This document shows positions 6,763 through 14,263 of a stretch of DNA of 17,264 nt, one piece after another. The position numbers and the translations under genes were made by a program. Below the pieces are notes generated by a model. That model made no database searches. It had not been told where the DNA came from and saw only the letters and a list, made by a program, of their open reading frames with translations. The DNA is from Actinobacteria bacterium BACL4 MAG-120820-bin23 (GTDB lineage: Bacteria > Actinomycetota > Actinomycetes > Nanopelagicales > Nanopelagicaceae). The first letter of the stretch is position 1. Every line of letters starts with the position of its first letter. The stretch lies in the NCBI GenBank assembly GCA_001437855.1, contig LIBD01000006.1, positions 1 through 17,264 of the forward strand, read 5' to 3'.

Positions 6763-8421
6763 TTACTCCTCTTGAGGAAGTAACGCAGGAGTGAAGTCAG
6801 GATCAATAAAGATACTTGAATCACCCTTGAATGCGGACTTAGCAGTTTTAACTGAAGGTAACTTTCCAGTCTTAGCTGCAGCTGCTGCCAGCTTGGCAAC
6901 CGCCATTACCTGTTTATTTGTGAACATGTAATGAGTGGTTCCAGTTGTAGGAACATTTGGTGCTATACCAGATCCGGCTGCAGTAAATTTTGTATAAGTA
7001 TCTGGGGGTTTATTCCAAATATTTAACAACAGACCAGGCTTTGCCTTTTTAAGTGCCACCATTTGACTATAGTTATTTTTAAAACTTTGAACATAGCCTG
7101 CTGGTGTGATGTTATCGGCAGTTTGTGAAAGCGTAATTGTTGGAACAGTTATTCTTCCATTGTATTGCGATTGATCATTAATGCACTCAATCGCTTTAGC
7201 ATCACCCTTAACCCTCTTCGCTGCTGGGTTTAAAGGATTTAAGAAAGCTAAGAGCCCATTTGTTGCAGTTTTACCAGATAGGGCAGCGGCAAACACATCA
7301 CCGTTATCACCTAGGCGTGCTGCATAATCAGTAGCAGTGTTATCAAAAACAATACCGCCGCATCTAATCTCTGCGTCATAATATGAAACAACTCCTAAAG
7401 CTAATGCTGCAGCATAGTTTTCAAGCACAGCGAGTGCAGGGCTAATTGCCACACCAAAGGTAGTTTCAAGTGGACCTGCTGGTCCAGATGAAGCGTCATA
7501 AGTTTGTGACTGTGTTGGAATTCCAGATAGAAGGCCTAGTAATAAAATTGCACTTCGTACTGGAACTGCTTTTAGAGAGGCAGGAATATTAGTTGCTGTC
7601 TCTGGCCATGCTGGTGCCACTGGATTTTTACCAATAGCAGTAGCTAAGGCATTAAGCACTCTTAGTGATTTTGTAACATCGCCTAGGAATTCTTTGTAGC
7701 CATCAGGATCATTTGGGAATCTGTTGGTATACCCAGAGCCCTTCATGGTTGGATCAAAGAGAACCTTAGTTAGCCAAAATACATCACCTGCATAATTAAA
7801 TTGTGATGCAGCTGAGCCAGCCATGTGCAAATTAGCTGTTGTATCAATTACTCCAAATTGCTCAGACATTGCTTGAGAAATGTGTCCTCCTAAGGAGTCG
7901 CCCCAAGAGACAATTTTATTAATCTTTGGAAATAAGGTTTTTGCCTCTTCCAATACATTCATATTCGCCTCAATGTGCTCTGGTACTGCCCACCCTTGAT
8001 TACGAGGGCTCGCGCCAGCTAATGCATAGCCTTGACTTAATAGATTTAGAGCATTTGCCTCTTGATCCGCCACAGTTCTTCCTGGAGCCACATCAGGCAT
8101 ATTTCTAACACGTGAGTAAACACCATCTGGATTCACGCCAGGAATAATTGGCAATAAAACTTGATTCCTAATTCCATGTGAGTATAAGAAAAGCGTGCCA
8201 TTAAATTTCTTTGGCATCCTGATCTCATAATTAGCACCTTGGTAGTCAGTACCTACACACTTTTTAAAGGTAATGATTTTTGAGGATTTACCGGCTAATA
8301 CAGTTTGATCATCGCAAGTACTTGCCGCTTGAGCAGTCGTTGGAACAACTACTGCAAATGCTGCAATAAGTGCTGATGTTGTGAGAGCTACCAAGCTCTT
8401 TTTAAGGTTTATATTTTTCAT
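6763..8421 (-). CDS. Secreted alpha/beta hydrolase, substrate unknown
   Basis: A 552-residue exported protein. Residues 1 to about 32 form a signal peptide (LysLys, a hydrophobic core, then TTAQA before Ala33). The mature part has alpha/beta-hydrolase features in order: a strand and oxyanion segment LFLYSHG (77-83), the nucleophile elbow WGDSLGGH (173-180) with Ser176, a long alanine-rich middle region (about 240-400) that probably forms a lid, then TADNITP with Asp436 and TTHYMF with His497, a plausible Ser-Asp-His triad. Four Cys residues (36, 55, 364, 413) could form two disulfides. The substrate could be an ester, a polyester or a peptide; the sequence does not say which. The ATG overlaps the stop of the binding-protein gene by 4 bases (ATGA), so the two are translationally coupled. 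A terminator follows. The enzyme probably makes the compound that the transporter imports. Confidence 0.85.
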   Translation of the reverse strand: MKNINLKKSLVALTTSALIAAFAVVVPTTAQAASTCDDQTVLAGKSSKIITFKKCVGTDYQGANYEIRMPKKFNGTLFLYSHGIRNQVLLPIIPGVNPDGVYSRVRNMPDVAPGRTVADQEANALNLLSQGYALAGASPRNQGWAVPEHIEANMNVLEEAKTLFPKINKIVSWGDSLGGHISQAMSEQFGVIDTTANLHMAGSAASQFNYAGDVFWLTKVLFDPTMKGSGYTNRFPNDPDGYKEFLGDVTKSLRVLNALATAIGKNPVAPAWPETATNIPASLKAVPVRSAILLLGLLSGIPTQSQTYDASSGPAGPLETTFGVAISPALAVLENYAAALALGVVSYYDAEIRCGGIVFDNTATDYAARLGDNGDVFAAALSGKTATNGLLAFLNPLNPAAKRVKGDAKAIECINDQSQYNGRITVPTITLSQTADNITPAGYVQSFKNNYSQMVALKKAKPGLLLNIWNKPPDTYTKFTAAGSGIAPNVPTTGTTHYMFTNKQVMAVAKLAAAAAKTGKLPSVKTAKSAFKGDSSIFIDPDFTPALLPQEE

Positions 8422-9737
8422 GAGTTTCTTGGTACCCCATTCTTAGGAACTGGCTTACGCTCGTATGAGGAAGCAGTTGGTGCTGTATTTGAGCTTGAAT
8501 CAGTTGTGTAAACAGAAAGCTTGCCACCAAATGGCTTTAGCTCTCCCTTTTCATTTAACTGACCAAACCAATATCCGTTATAACCAACTCGGCTGGTAGC
8601 TGAGTAGTTAAGAGGAACAAGGCCTGCGCTAGCAAAATTTGCACCCTTTGTCTCTATTGCCTTAATCAGACCGGCACGAGTTAGGTTTTTGCCTGCTGCG
8701 CGAAGTGCTTGCACAGTTAACATTGCTGAGTTCATTCCTTGTAAAACAACGTTATCAAATGTGACGCCCTTGTTGTACTTGGTATTGATCTTCATAAATG
8801 CCTTTACATATGGATCGGTAGCATCCTTTGCATCTGGGAAGAATGATGCAGCGAGCGCTCCGTTAATGGTTGCTGGCTTTACACCCAGGGCTAACAATGT
8901 ATTGGCATCGCCTCCGACAGATCCTGCTATCCAAGTAAATTTAGAAACAAGTGATAATTTCTCAGCGGCTTTTAAAATTGTAGCTGTTGTGTCAGTTGTT
9001 CCAAATAGAACTAGAACTGGCTTACCAGGGACTGCACTTAACTTAGTAAGTGCTCCTTCAGCAAGTGCTGCGCTTAACCCACCCTGTGGGTAAAGGGTAG
9101 GAGCAGCTGCGAACTTGTGTCCGGCTAACTTAAATCCGTTAACACCATCTACACCAAACTCATCATCTTGAGCGATCAAGAATGATGCTTGTGGAGCAAG
9201 TGTTGGTGTGTCCTTAATGAACTTCGCCATGATCTTTGCTTCCATGGCATAGCTAGGAAGAATTGTGAAGGTAGTTGGATATTTGCCCTTATTAGCAAAA
9301 CCACTAAATCCAGTATTCACAAATAGATCAGGAACATTTTTCTTTGCCAAAGATGCTGCAACGTAAGCCTTGCTATGAGTTGCAGTACCTAGCGCGCCAA
9401 CTAGCGCAAAAACTTTGTCATTTAAAACTAGGTTTGTGGTTTGGGTAGCAGCAAGAGTAGGTAAGTACTTATCATCTCTTGAAACTAGTTTGATCTTACG
9501 ACCATTTACTCCACCCTTTGCGTTGATATGGTCGAAGTAAGCTTTCATAGCTCCTGGTAACTTTCCGTATACCAAACCAGCTGAGCCAGTTAATGGTCCG
9601 GAATAACCTAACTTGATTTCTCTTGAGGTAACTCCTGGATCTGCAGCTTGTGCTGGCAGCGAAGAGAAAACCAACGCTCCAACAGTTACTGCCACTGAAG
9701 CGATTGATAAACGCTTCATGCGAGTATTTCTGATCAT
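8418..9737 (-). CDS. ABC transporter substrate-binding protein, branched-chain amino acid (LivK) type
   Basis: A 439-residue extracytoplasmic binding protein of the type I periplasmic-binding fold (Leu/Ile/Val-binding family). It opens with a signal peptide ending SSLPAQA before ADPG (about residue 31). The mature start VTSREIKLGYSGPLTGSAG is typical of the family, and VYGKLPGAMKAYFDHINAKGGVNGRKI-like spacing follows. It has no Cys at all, hence no lipobox, whereas monoderm actinobacteria usually tether such proteins as lipoproteins. A Pro/Ser-rich tail ends the protein. Both ATG codons (residues 1 and 7) are possible starts; GGAAGGAA just upstream favours the first. The gene lies 24 bases after livM and overlaps the hydrolase gene. 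The ligand need not be an amino acid, since relatives bind amides, aromatics and other small acids. Confidence 0.9.
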   Translation of the reverse strand: MIRNTRMKRLSIASVAVTVGALVFSSLPAQAADPGVTSREIKLGYSGPLTGSAGLVYGKLPGAMKAYFDHINAKGGVNGRKIKLVSRDDKYLPTLAATQTTNLVLNDKVFALVGALGTATHSKAYVAASLAKKNVPDLFVNTGFSGFANKGKYPTTFTILPSYAMEAKIMAKFIKDTPTLAPQASFLIAQDDEFGVDGVNGFKLAGHKFAAAPTLYPQGGLSAALAEGALTKLSAVPGKPVLVLFGTTDTTATILKAAEKLSLVSKFTWIAGSVGGDANTLLALGVKPATINGALAASFFPDAKDATDPYVKAFMKINTKYNKGVTFDNVVLQGMNSAMLTVQALRAAGKNLTRAGLIKAIETKGANFASAGLVPLNYSATSRVGYNGYWFGQLNEKGELKPFGGKLSVYTTDSSSNTAPTASSYERKPVPKNGVPRNS

Positions 9738-9761
9738 TTATTTCCTTCCCTAGTGTTGTGT

Positions 9762-10745
9762 TTAATGCTTAAGGTGCTTTTTGTGGTGTAGAAGATGCCC
9801 TGGTCCACTTGGTGCAAATAACACTGTCAATATCAACAATGCACTCACCATAAAGCCGGGCAAACTTGTGACAAACCCTTCAGAACCTCCTATGCGCGAT
9901 ACTACCGATTCTGCTATTTCAGGTATAGCCACCAGTACCAGAGCCCCAAGAATTACACCTTTTAGGCTGTACACGCCAGTAACAACAGCGCCTGCGAGCA
10001 GTAAAAAAGAGAGGCTAAGCGGAAATGCGCTCGGTGATACACCGCTAATCAGCATTACCAGCAAACCCCCAGCCAGCCCGGCAATACCTGCACTTAATGA
10101 GAAAGCTACTGCTTTTTTTCGACCAATATTTATCCCAGAAAGTTGAGCGGCAATTGGGTTATCTCTTAACGCACGAAACTCTCGGCCATACCGAGTGCTA
10201 ATTAAGTTTACTAGTAACCAAATCATGATTAATGCTGTTAATGAGCTAATCCAAAAAAACCATTGATATAAAGAAAAATCTTCACCCAATCTGGCAGGAG
10301 GTACGCCGATATCAAATATTAATCCTTGCTCGCCACCTAAAATTGGAAATTGATTTGCAATCGTTGGTAGTGAGACTGCTAAAGCTAGGGTTGTTCCGGC
10401 AAGATATGGCCCACTTAAGCGCGCTGCTGCATAGCCAAGTAATAATCCAAATAATCCAGCAATTAGCGCTGCAATAACAAGAGCAATCGCTGGGTGAAGT
10501 TTTAAATTGTTAATGGATAACGCTCCTGCGTATGCACCCACCGCCATTAATGCACTATGGCCGAGCGATAATTGACCTGAGTAGCCAGTTAATAAAATAA
10601 TTGATGCAATTGCTAATGCATACATGGCTACAAAGGCACCTTGATATTGGCGAAGTTCGCCAATTCGATCACTTAAAATTAACAATATCCAGCCTAAGAA
10701 TAAAAAGCCAAAAAGTCTTTTTCTACTGGTATCAAATTTCAGCAT
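9762..10745 (-). CDS. livM: Branched-chain amino acid type ABC transporter permease LivM
   Basis: A 327-residue integral membrane protein with about 8 to 10 hydrophobic segments and the LivM motif GYSGQLSLGHSAL near residues 54-66. The cytoplasmic coupling region ALRDNPIAAQLSGINIGRKK (near residue 200) is the usual contact for the ATPases. It would pair with LivH to form the membrane channel. The ATG overlaps the livH stop as TAATG, with AGGAAAG upstream. The C-terminus ends in a short His/Lys-rich tail, HLLHHKKHLKH, which may simply be a cytoplasmic basic end. The transported compound is set by the binding protein and is not known. Confidence 0.93.
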   Translation of the reverse strand: MLKFDTSRKRLFGFLFLGWILLILSDRIGELRQYQGAFVAMYALAIASIILLTGYSGQLSLGHSALMAVGAYAGALSINNLKLHPAIALVIAALIAGLFGLLLGYAAARLSGPYLAGTTLALAVSLPTIANQFPILGGEQGLIFDIGVPPARLGEDFSLYQWFFWISSLTALIMIWLLVNLISTRYGREFRALRDNPIAAQLSGINIGRKKAVAFSLSAGIAGLAGGLLVMLISGVSPSAFPLSLSFLLLAGAVVTGVYSLKGVILGALVLVAIPEIAESVVSRIGGSEGFVTSLPGFMVSALLILTVLFAPSGPGHLLHHKKHLKH

Positions 10746-11641
10746 TAATCTTTCCTACCTTTTTTACCAGAGAAGACGCCACTTGGTTTAATGAGTAAGA
10801 CTAGAATTAAAATTACAAACGCGGTTGGAAAAACTAGTTTGTAACTTATATATGTAGCAGAGAAATTTACCGCAAATCCTAAAATCATCGCACCTGCAAC
10901 TGCACCAAACAAACTATCCAGTCCGCCAATTACAGCTGCAATAAAACCAAAGACTAATAAGACATCCATGGCGTTTGGATATAGATAAGAACCGGGGATA
11001 TATAACATCCCAGCTAGGCCGCCAGCTGCTCCAGCTAATGCCCACCCTAAAGTTCTAACTGCATCAACTCTTATGCCAGATAACTTTGATACTTCAGGGG
11101 CATATGCTGAAGCTCTTAGGGCTAATCCGATATTTGTTTTTTGAAAAACGATGGTTAGTAGGATCATGCTTAAAGTAACTGCGATAAGAACCATTAAATT
11201 AAATGGACTAAATGCAATTATTGATCCAAATATTTTTAAGCCATCTGTTGAAACTGGTGCTTGAATAGTTTGGTAGTTAAGTCCCCAAATAAAACCAATT
11301 ATTGCTTGAATTATTCCCAGCAATGCCAAGGTGGCTACAACTGGTGCGATCATAACTATTGGACCTGAAGTAACTCTTTTAAAAATTGGCCGCATAAAAA
11401 ATCTATCAATTCCAGCACCAAGTAATGCCCCACTTAGAATTGCCGAGATTAAGCCAACCCAATATGAACCGCTTCGAATTGTGACCTCATATCCGATGTA
11501 GGTTGTAAAAATGGCTTGTCCGGCTTGGGCAAAGTTAATAACTCTGGTTGAACGCCAAACTAGCACCAATGCAATCGACATCAGCGCATAGATTGCACCT
11601 GTTGAAAGTGAGGTTAAAACTGCGGTAATAAATTGATTCAT
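10745..11641 (-). CDS. livH: Branched-chain amino acid type ABC transporter permease LivH
   Basis: A 298-residue integral membrane protein of the LivH family. It starts MNQFITAVLTSLSTGAIYAL and has the conserved VINFAQAGQAIFTTYIG segment early and the coupling region ALRASAYAPEVSKLSGI later. About eight hydrophobic stretches span the sequence. The frame is open further upstream to 11704, but that extra N-terminus (MILPKHF...) lies inside livF and does not resemble the family. The ATG at 11641 begins one base after the livF stop (TAAGATG) and has GGGG about 7 bases upstream, so I take that start. It forms the channel together with LivM. Confidence 0.92.
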   Translation of the reverse strand: MNQFITAVLTSLSTGAIYALMSIALVLVWRSTRVINFAQAGQAIFTTYIGYEVTIRSGSYWVGLISAILSGALLGAGIDRFFMRPIFKRVTSGPIVMIAPVVATLALLGIIQAIIGFIWGLNYQTIQAPVSTDGLKIFGSIIAFSPFNLMVLIAVTLSMILLTIVFQKTNIGLALRASAYAPEVSKLSGIRVDAVRTLGWALAGAAGGLAGMLYIPGSYLYPNAMDVLLVFGFIAAVIGGLDSLFGAVAGAMILGFAVNFSATYISYKLVFPTAFVILILVLLIKPSGVFSGKKGRKD

Positions 11642-11642
11642 C

Positions 11643-12353
11643 TTAAAACCCCAAATATGCAGCACGCACTGCAGGATCATTAAGAAGTGTTTCGGCAGAA
11701 TCAATCGCTACTACTGATCCTAGATTTAAAACAACTCCTTCGTTGGCAATTTTTAATGCTCCCATTGCGTTTTGCTCAACTAGCACGACAGTAATCTTCA
11801 TTTGCTTTACTAAATTACTAATAACTTTAAAAATCTGTTCCACAATTAATGGTGCCAATCCCAAAGAAGGCTCATCTAAAAGTAATAGTTTTGGGCGTGC
11901 GACTAAGGCACGGCCAATAGCTAACATCTGTCGCTCGCCACCAGATAAAGATCCCGCAGATTGTGTCATGCGTTCACCAAGAATTGGAAAAAGATCAACA
12001 ACTTCAGTTGTTGCATTGGCAACATCTTTTTTATCTTTTCGCCATAGTCCAGTAAGTGCTAAATTTTCTTTAACAGTTAACTCTGCTATTACTGATTTAC
12101 CATCTGAAACATGCATAATTCCTGACCTAGCTAAATCTTCAGGCTTCTTTCCTAAAATAGCATCACCATTCCAGGTTGCAACCCCATTTTCTGACTCTTT
12201 TAACCCAGATAGAGTTCTCAACAATGTAGTTTTCCCAGCGCCGTTTGCCCCAATAATTGTTGTTAATTGTCCACTTAGAACTTCAAAGGAAACATTGTTG
12301 ACAGCCCTAATTGCGCCATAATCAACTGTTAAATTAGTAACTATCAGACTCAA
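11643..12353 (-). CDS. livF: Branched-chain amino acid type ABC transporter ATPase LivF
   Basis: A 236-residue ATP-binding subunit, normal for LivF. Walker A is GANGAGKT (35-42), the signature is canonical LSGGERQ (136-142), Walker B is LLLLDEPS (156-163), and the H-loop region LVEQN replaces His by Gln, as is common in LivF. It ends AAYLGF, also typical of the family. The start is TTG at 12353, overlapping the livG stop as TTGA. A good AGGAGT Shine-Dalgarno sequence 7 to 8 bases upstream supports this unusual start. The partner site is on LivG. Confidence 0.93.
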   Translation of the reverse strand: MSLIVTNLTVDYGAIRAVNNVSFEVLSGQLTTIIGANGAGKTTLLRTLSGLKESENGVATWNGDAILGKKPEDLARSGIMHVSDGKSVIAELTVKENLALTGLWRKDKKDVANATTEVVDLFPILGERMTQSAGSLSGGERQMLAIGRALVARPKLLLLDEPSLGLAPLIVEQIFKVISNLVKQMKITVVLVEQNAMGALKIANEGVVLNLGSVVAIDSAETLLNDPAVRAAYLGF

Positions 12354-13111
12354 TGGCTTACTCCTAAATAGGCTTCAACTACTGCAGGATCTCTGCGCAC
12401 GGATTCAACATCTCCTGATGCAATTACCTCTCCAAAATTTAATACATATAGTCGATCACAAACTGACATAACAACATCCATATGATGCTCAACTAAAATT
12501 ACCGAGCACTGTGAAGCTAAGTTTTGGATTAACGAATTCATCCATTCAATATCTTGCGCACCAAGACCGCCAGCAGGCTCATCCAGTAAAAGGATTCTTG
12601 GCTCACTGACAAGTGCTCGGGCAATTGCAATACGTTTGGTCACTGGATATGGCAAGGAGCCAGCTTTTTCATCAGCAAGACTTGCAGTATAAACTCGCTC
12701 TAACGCAATCATGGAGCGTTGCTTTAATCTCAATTCATCTGAACCGCTAAGCCCTAAGGCTGAAGCTATTAGGCCACTTTTTGCAGTTTTATTAGCCCCA
12801 ATCATTACATTTTCTAAGACTGTTAGTTCAGGGAAAAGTCCAACACCTTGCAAAGTTCTAGCAATACCTAAATCTATTAGCTCATATGGTTTAGGCCACT
12901 TATGTGATTTACCGTTGATTTCTAATGTGCCAGATGAAACATCGACTAAACCTGATAATGCATTAAAAAAAGTAGTTTTACCGGCACCATTGGGTCCAAT
13001 TAAGCCAACTACTTCATTTTGATTTAAATCTAAATCAACATTTGTGAGCGCCTTTAACCCACCGAATGAAACAGAAAGTGACTTGATTGAAAGCAAATTA
13101 TGTTCGCTCAT
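12350..13111 (-). CDS. livG: Branched-chain amino acid type ABC transporter ATPase LivG
   Basis: A 253-residue ATP-binding subunit from the chosen start MSEHNLLSIKSLSVSFGGLK. Walker A is GPNGAGKT (39-46), Walker B is ILLLDEPA (163-170) and the H-loop is VEHH with His199. The signature position reads LPYPVTKR (143-150) rather than LSGGQ, so the two glycines are missing, although the following IAIARAL helix is intact. An open frame extends upstream to 13159 (MRLLPELG...), but that part lies in the end of alr and does not fit the family, so I prefer the ATG at 13111. The gene overlaps the last 14 bases of alr. No Shine-Dalgarno sequence is visible, and TAGAAT lies 8 bases before the ATG. It is the first gene of the transport cassette. 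Confidence 0.92.
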   Translation of the reverse strand: MSEHNLLSIKSLSVSFGGLKALTNVDLDLNQNEVVGLIGPNGAGKTTFFNALSGLVDVSSGTLEINGKSHKWPKPYELIDLGIARTLQGVGLFPELTVLENVMIGANKTAKSGLIASALGLSGSDELRLKQRSMIALERVYTASLADEKAGSLPYPVTKRIAIARALVSEPRILLLDEPAGGLGAQDIEWMNSLIQNLASQCSVILVEHHMDVVMSVCDRLYVLNFGEVIASGDVESVRRDPAVVEAYLGVSH

Positions 13112-14228
13112 ATGTATAGATTCTAGGCACACGAGGCCCAATTCGGGTAACAATCTCATAATTTATAGTCCCGCAAGCCTTGGCCCACTCATCTATTGTG
13201 TACTCACCAGCAGAGCCATTGCCAAAAACTATAACCTCATCCCCAGTTTTTACTAAGGAATCTATCCCAAGGTCAACCACAAATTGATCCATTGAAACTC
13301 TTCCAATAATCGCAGCTCTTTTCCCTGCTGCAAAAACACCAGTATCGCTATTTGCATTCCTTGGTATTCCGTCCGCATAACCCATAGCAACTACGCCAAG
13401 CTTTGTGTCTTTCGTTGTTACTGCTGTTGCTCCGTACCCAACTGTTGCTCCAGCTTTTACCTGTTTTACTAAATTTAATTTAGCTTTTAATTTCATTACT
13501 GGTTGTAAATCTAATGATTTGGATGAACCTAGGGAATTAATATCTGGACTTAATCCATACAATCCAATACCCCATCGAACAATACTTTTGTGTGATTGTT
13601 TATTTGTTAAAGCTGCAGCCGAGTTAGCAATATGTATGAACTCTGGTTTGATTCCCCTTTTTTCTAACTCTAGTGCCCGATCAGTTAATTGAGAAAGTTG
13701 TGTTGCATTCATTTGTTCCTCTGGTTCATCAGCTCTAGCAAAATGAGTCCAAATACCCACTACATTAATTTTATTACTTTTTACTAATTCTTCTAGTTGG
13801 ATAAACAATTTTTCCCAATCATCTCTGACACCACCCCTACTCATACCAGTATCAATCTCAATATGAAGCCGAGGTACTTTGTTTACCAGCTTACTTGCAA
13901 GCACTATTTCATCTAATACCTCTAGTGATGAAATTGATAAATCAATATTTAATTCCAACGCAGATCTAAAATCTTCACCAGGTGGCGTAAGCCAGGCAAT
14001 TATTGGAGTGCTTATACCACTATTTCTTAACTCAATTGCCTCTTCCAATAATGCTGTGCCTAGCCAGTCAGCGCCAGATTCAACTACTGCTTTAGCTACT
14101 GGAATTAATCCATGACCGTAAGCATTAGCTTTTACTACTACAAGAATTTGAGATTTTGTCTTGTTATTAATCAAATTTAGATTACTTTTTATTGCATTAA
14201 TATTTATTTCAGCAACGGCTCGACTCAT
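13098..14228 (-). CDS. alr: Alanine racemase
   Basis: A 376-residue PLP-dependent enzyme that interconverts L- and D-alanine and supplies D-Ala for peptidoglycan. The PLP lysine is Lys33 in VVKANAYGHG (31-40), and the second catalytic base is Tyr265 in TVGYGATA (262-269). HIEIDTGMSRGG (122-133), THFARADEP and the late VSMDQFVVDLG segment are family landmarks. The C-terminal beta domain is complete, ending in RIGPRVPRIY. It is 19 bases downstream of the PAP2 gene. TAGGCT ends exactly 6 bases before the ATG, with only AGG as a poor Shine-Dalgarno sequence, so an additional leaderless promoter is possible. It belongs with glmM and glmS in a cell-wall precursor group. In M. tuberculosis the next gene would be tsaE, but here the liv cassette intervenes. 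Confidence 0.97.
   Translation of the reverse strand: MSRAVAEININAIKSNLNLINNKTKSQILVVVKANAYGHGLIPVAKAVVESGADWLGTALLEEAIELRNSGISTPIIAWLTPPGEDFRSALELNIDLSISSLEVLDEIVLASKLVNKVPRLHIEIDTGMSRGGVRDDWEKLFIQLEELVKSNKINVVGIWTHFARADEPEEQMNATQLSQLTDRALELEKRGIKPEFIHIANSAAALTNKQSHKSIVRWGIGLYGLSPDINSLGSSKSLDLQPVMKLKAKLNLVKQVKAGATVGYGATAVTTKDTKLGVVAMGYADGIPRNANSDTGVFAAGKRAAIIGRVSMDQFVVDLGIDSLVKTGDEVIVFGNGSAGEYTIDEWAKACGTINYEIVTRIGPRVPRIYTYERT
13120..13125 (-). promoter_or_regulatory. -10-like hexamer at the head of the liv cassette
   Basis: TAGAAT (5 of 6 matches to TATAAT) on the minus strand ends 8 bases before the livG ATG at 13111, inside the 3' end of alr. A start at the usual distance would leave a leader of 0 to 2 bases. 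I find no good -35 at 17 to 18 bases. Confidence 0.4.
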
Positions 14229-14234
14229 AAACTA

Positions 14235-14263
14235 AGCCTACTTTGAATTAAGAGGGTTGGCGA
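14235..14263 (-). promoter_or_regulatory. Putative promoter of alr, leaderless type
   Basis: On the minus strand TCGCCA (14263-14258, 4 of 6 to TTGACA), 17 bases, then TAGGCT (14240-14235), which ends 6 bases before the alr ATG. It overlaps the end of the PAP2 gene. Read-through from glmS is equally possible. Confidence 0.35.

Noticed and set aside
11642..11704. N-terminal extension of LivH (MILPKHF...)
   Set aside because: It overlaps the end of livF, and the ATG at 11641, one base after the livF stop, gives a standard LivH start.
11743..12321. Plus-strand open frame of 192 codons
   Set aside because: It lies fully antisense to livF, whose motifs are intact, and its translation resembles no known family.
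13112..13159. N-terminal extension of LivG (MRLLPELG...)
   Set aside because: It lies within the alr coding sequence, does not match LivG proteins, and the ATG at 13111 starts directly at the conserved N-terminus.
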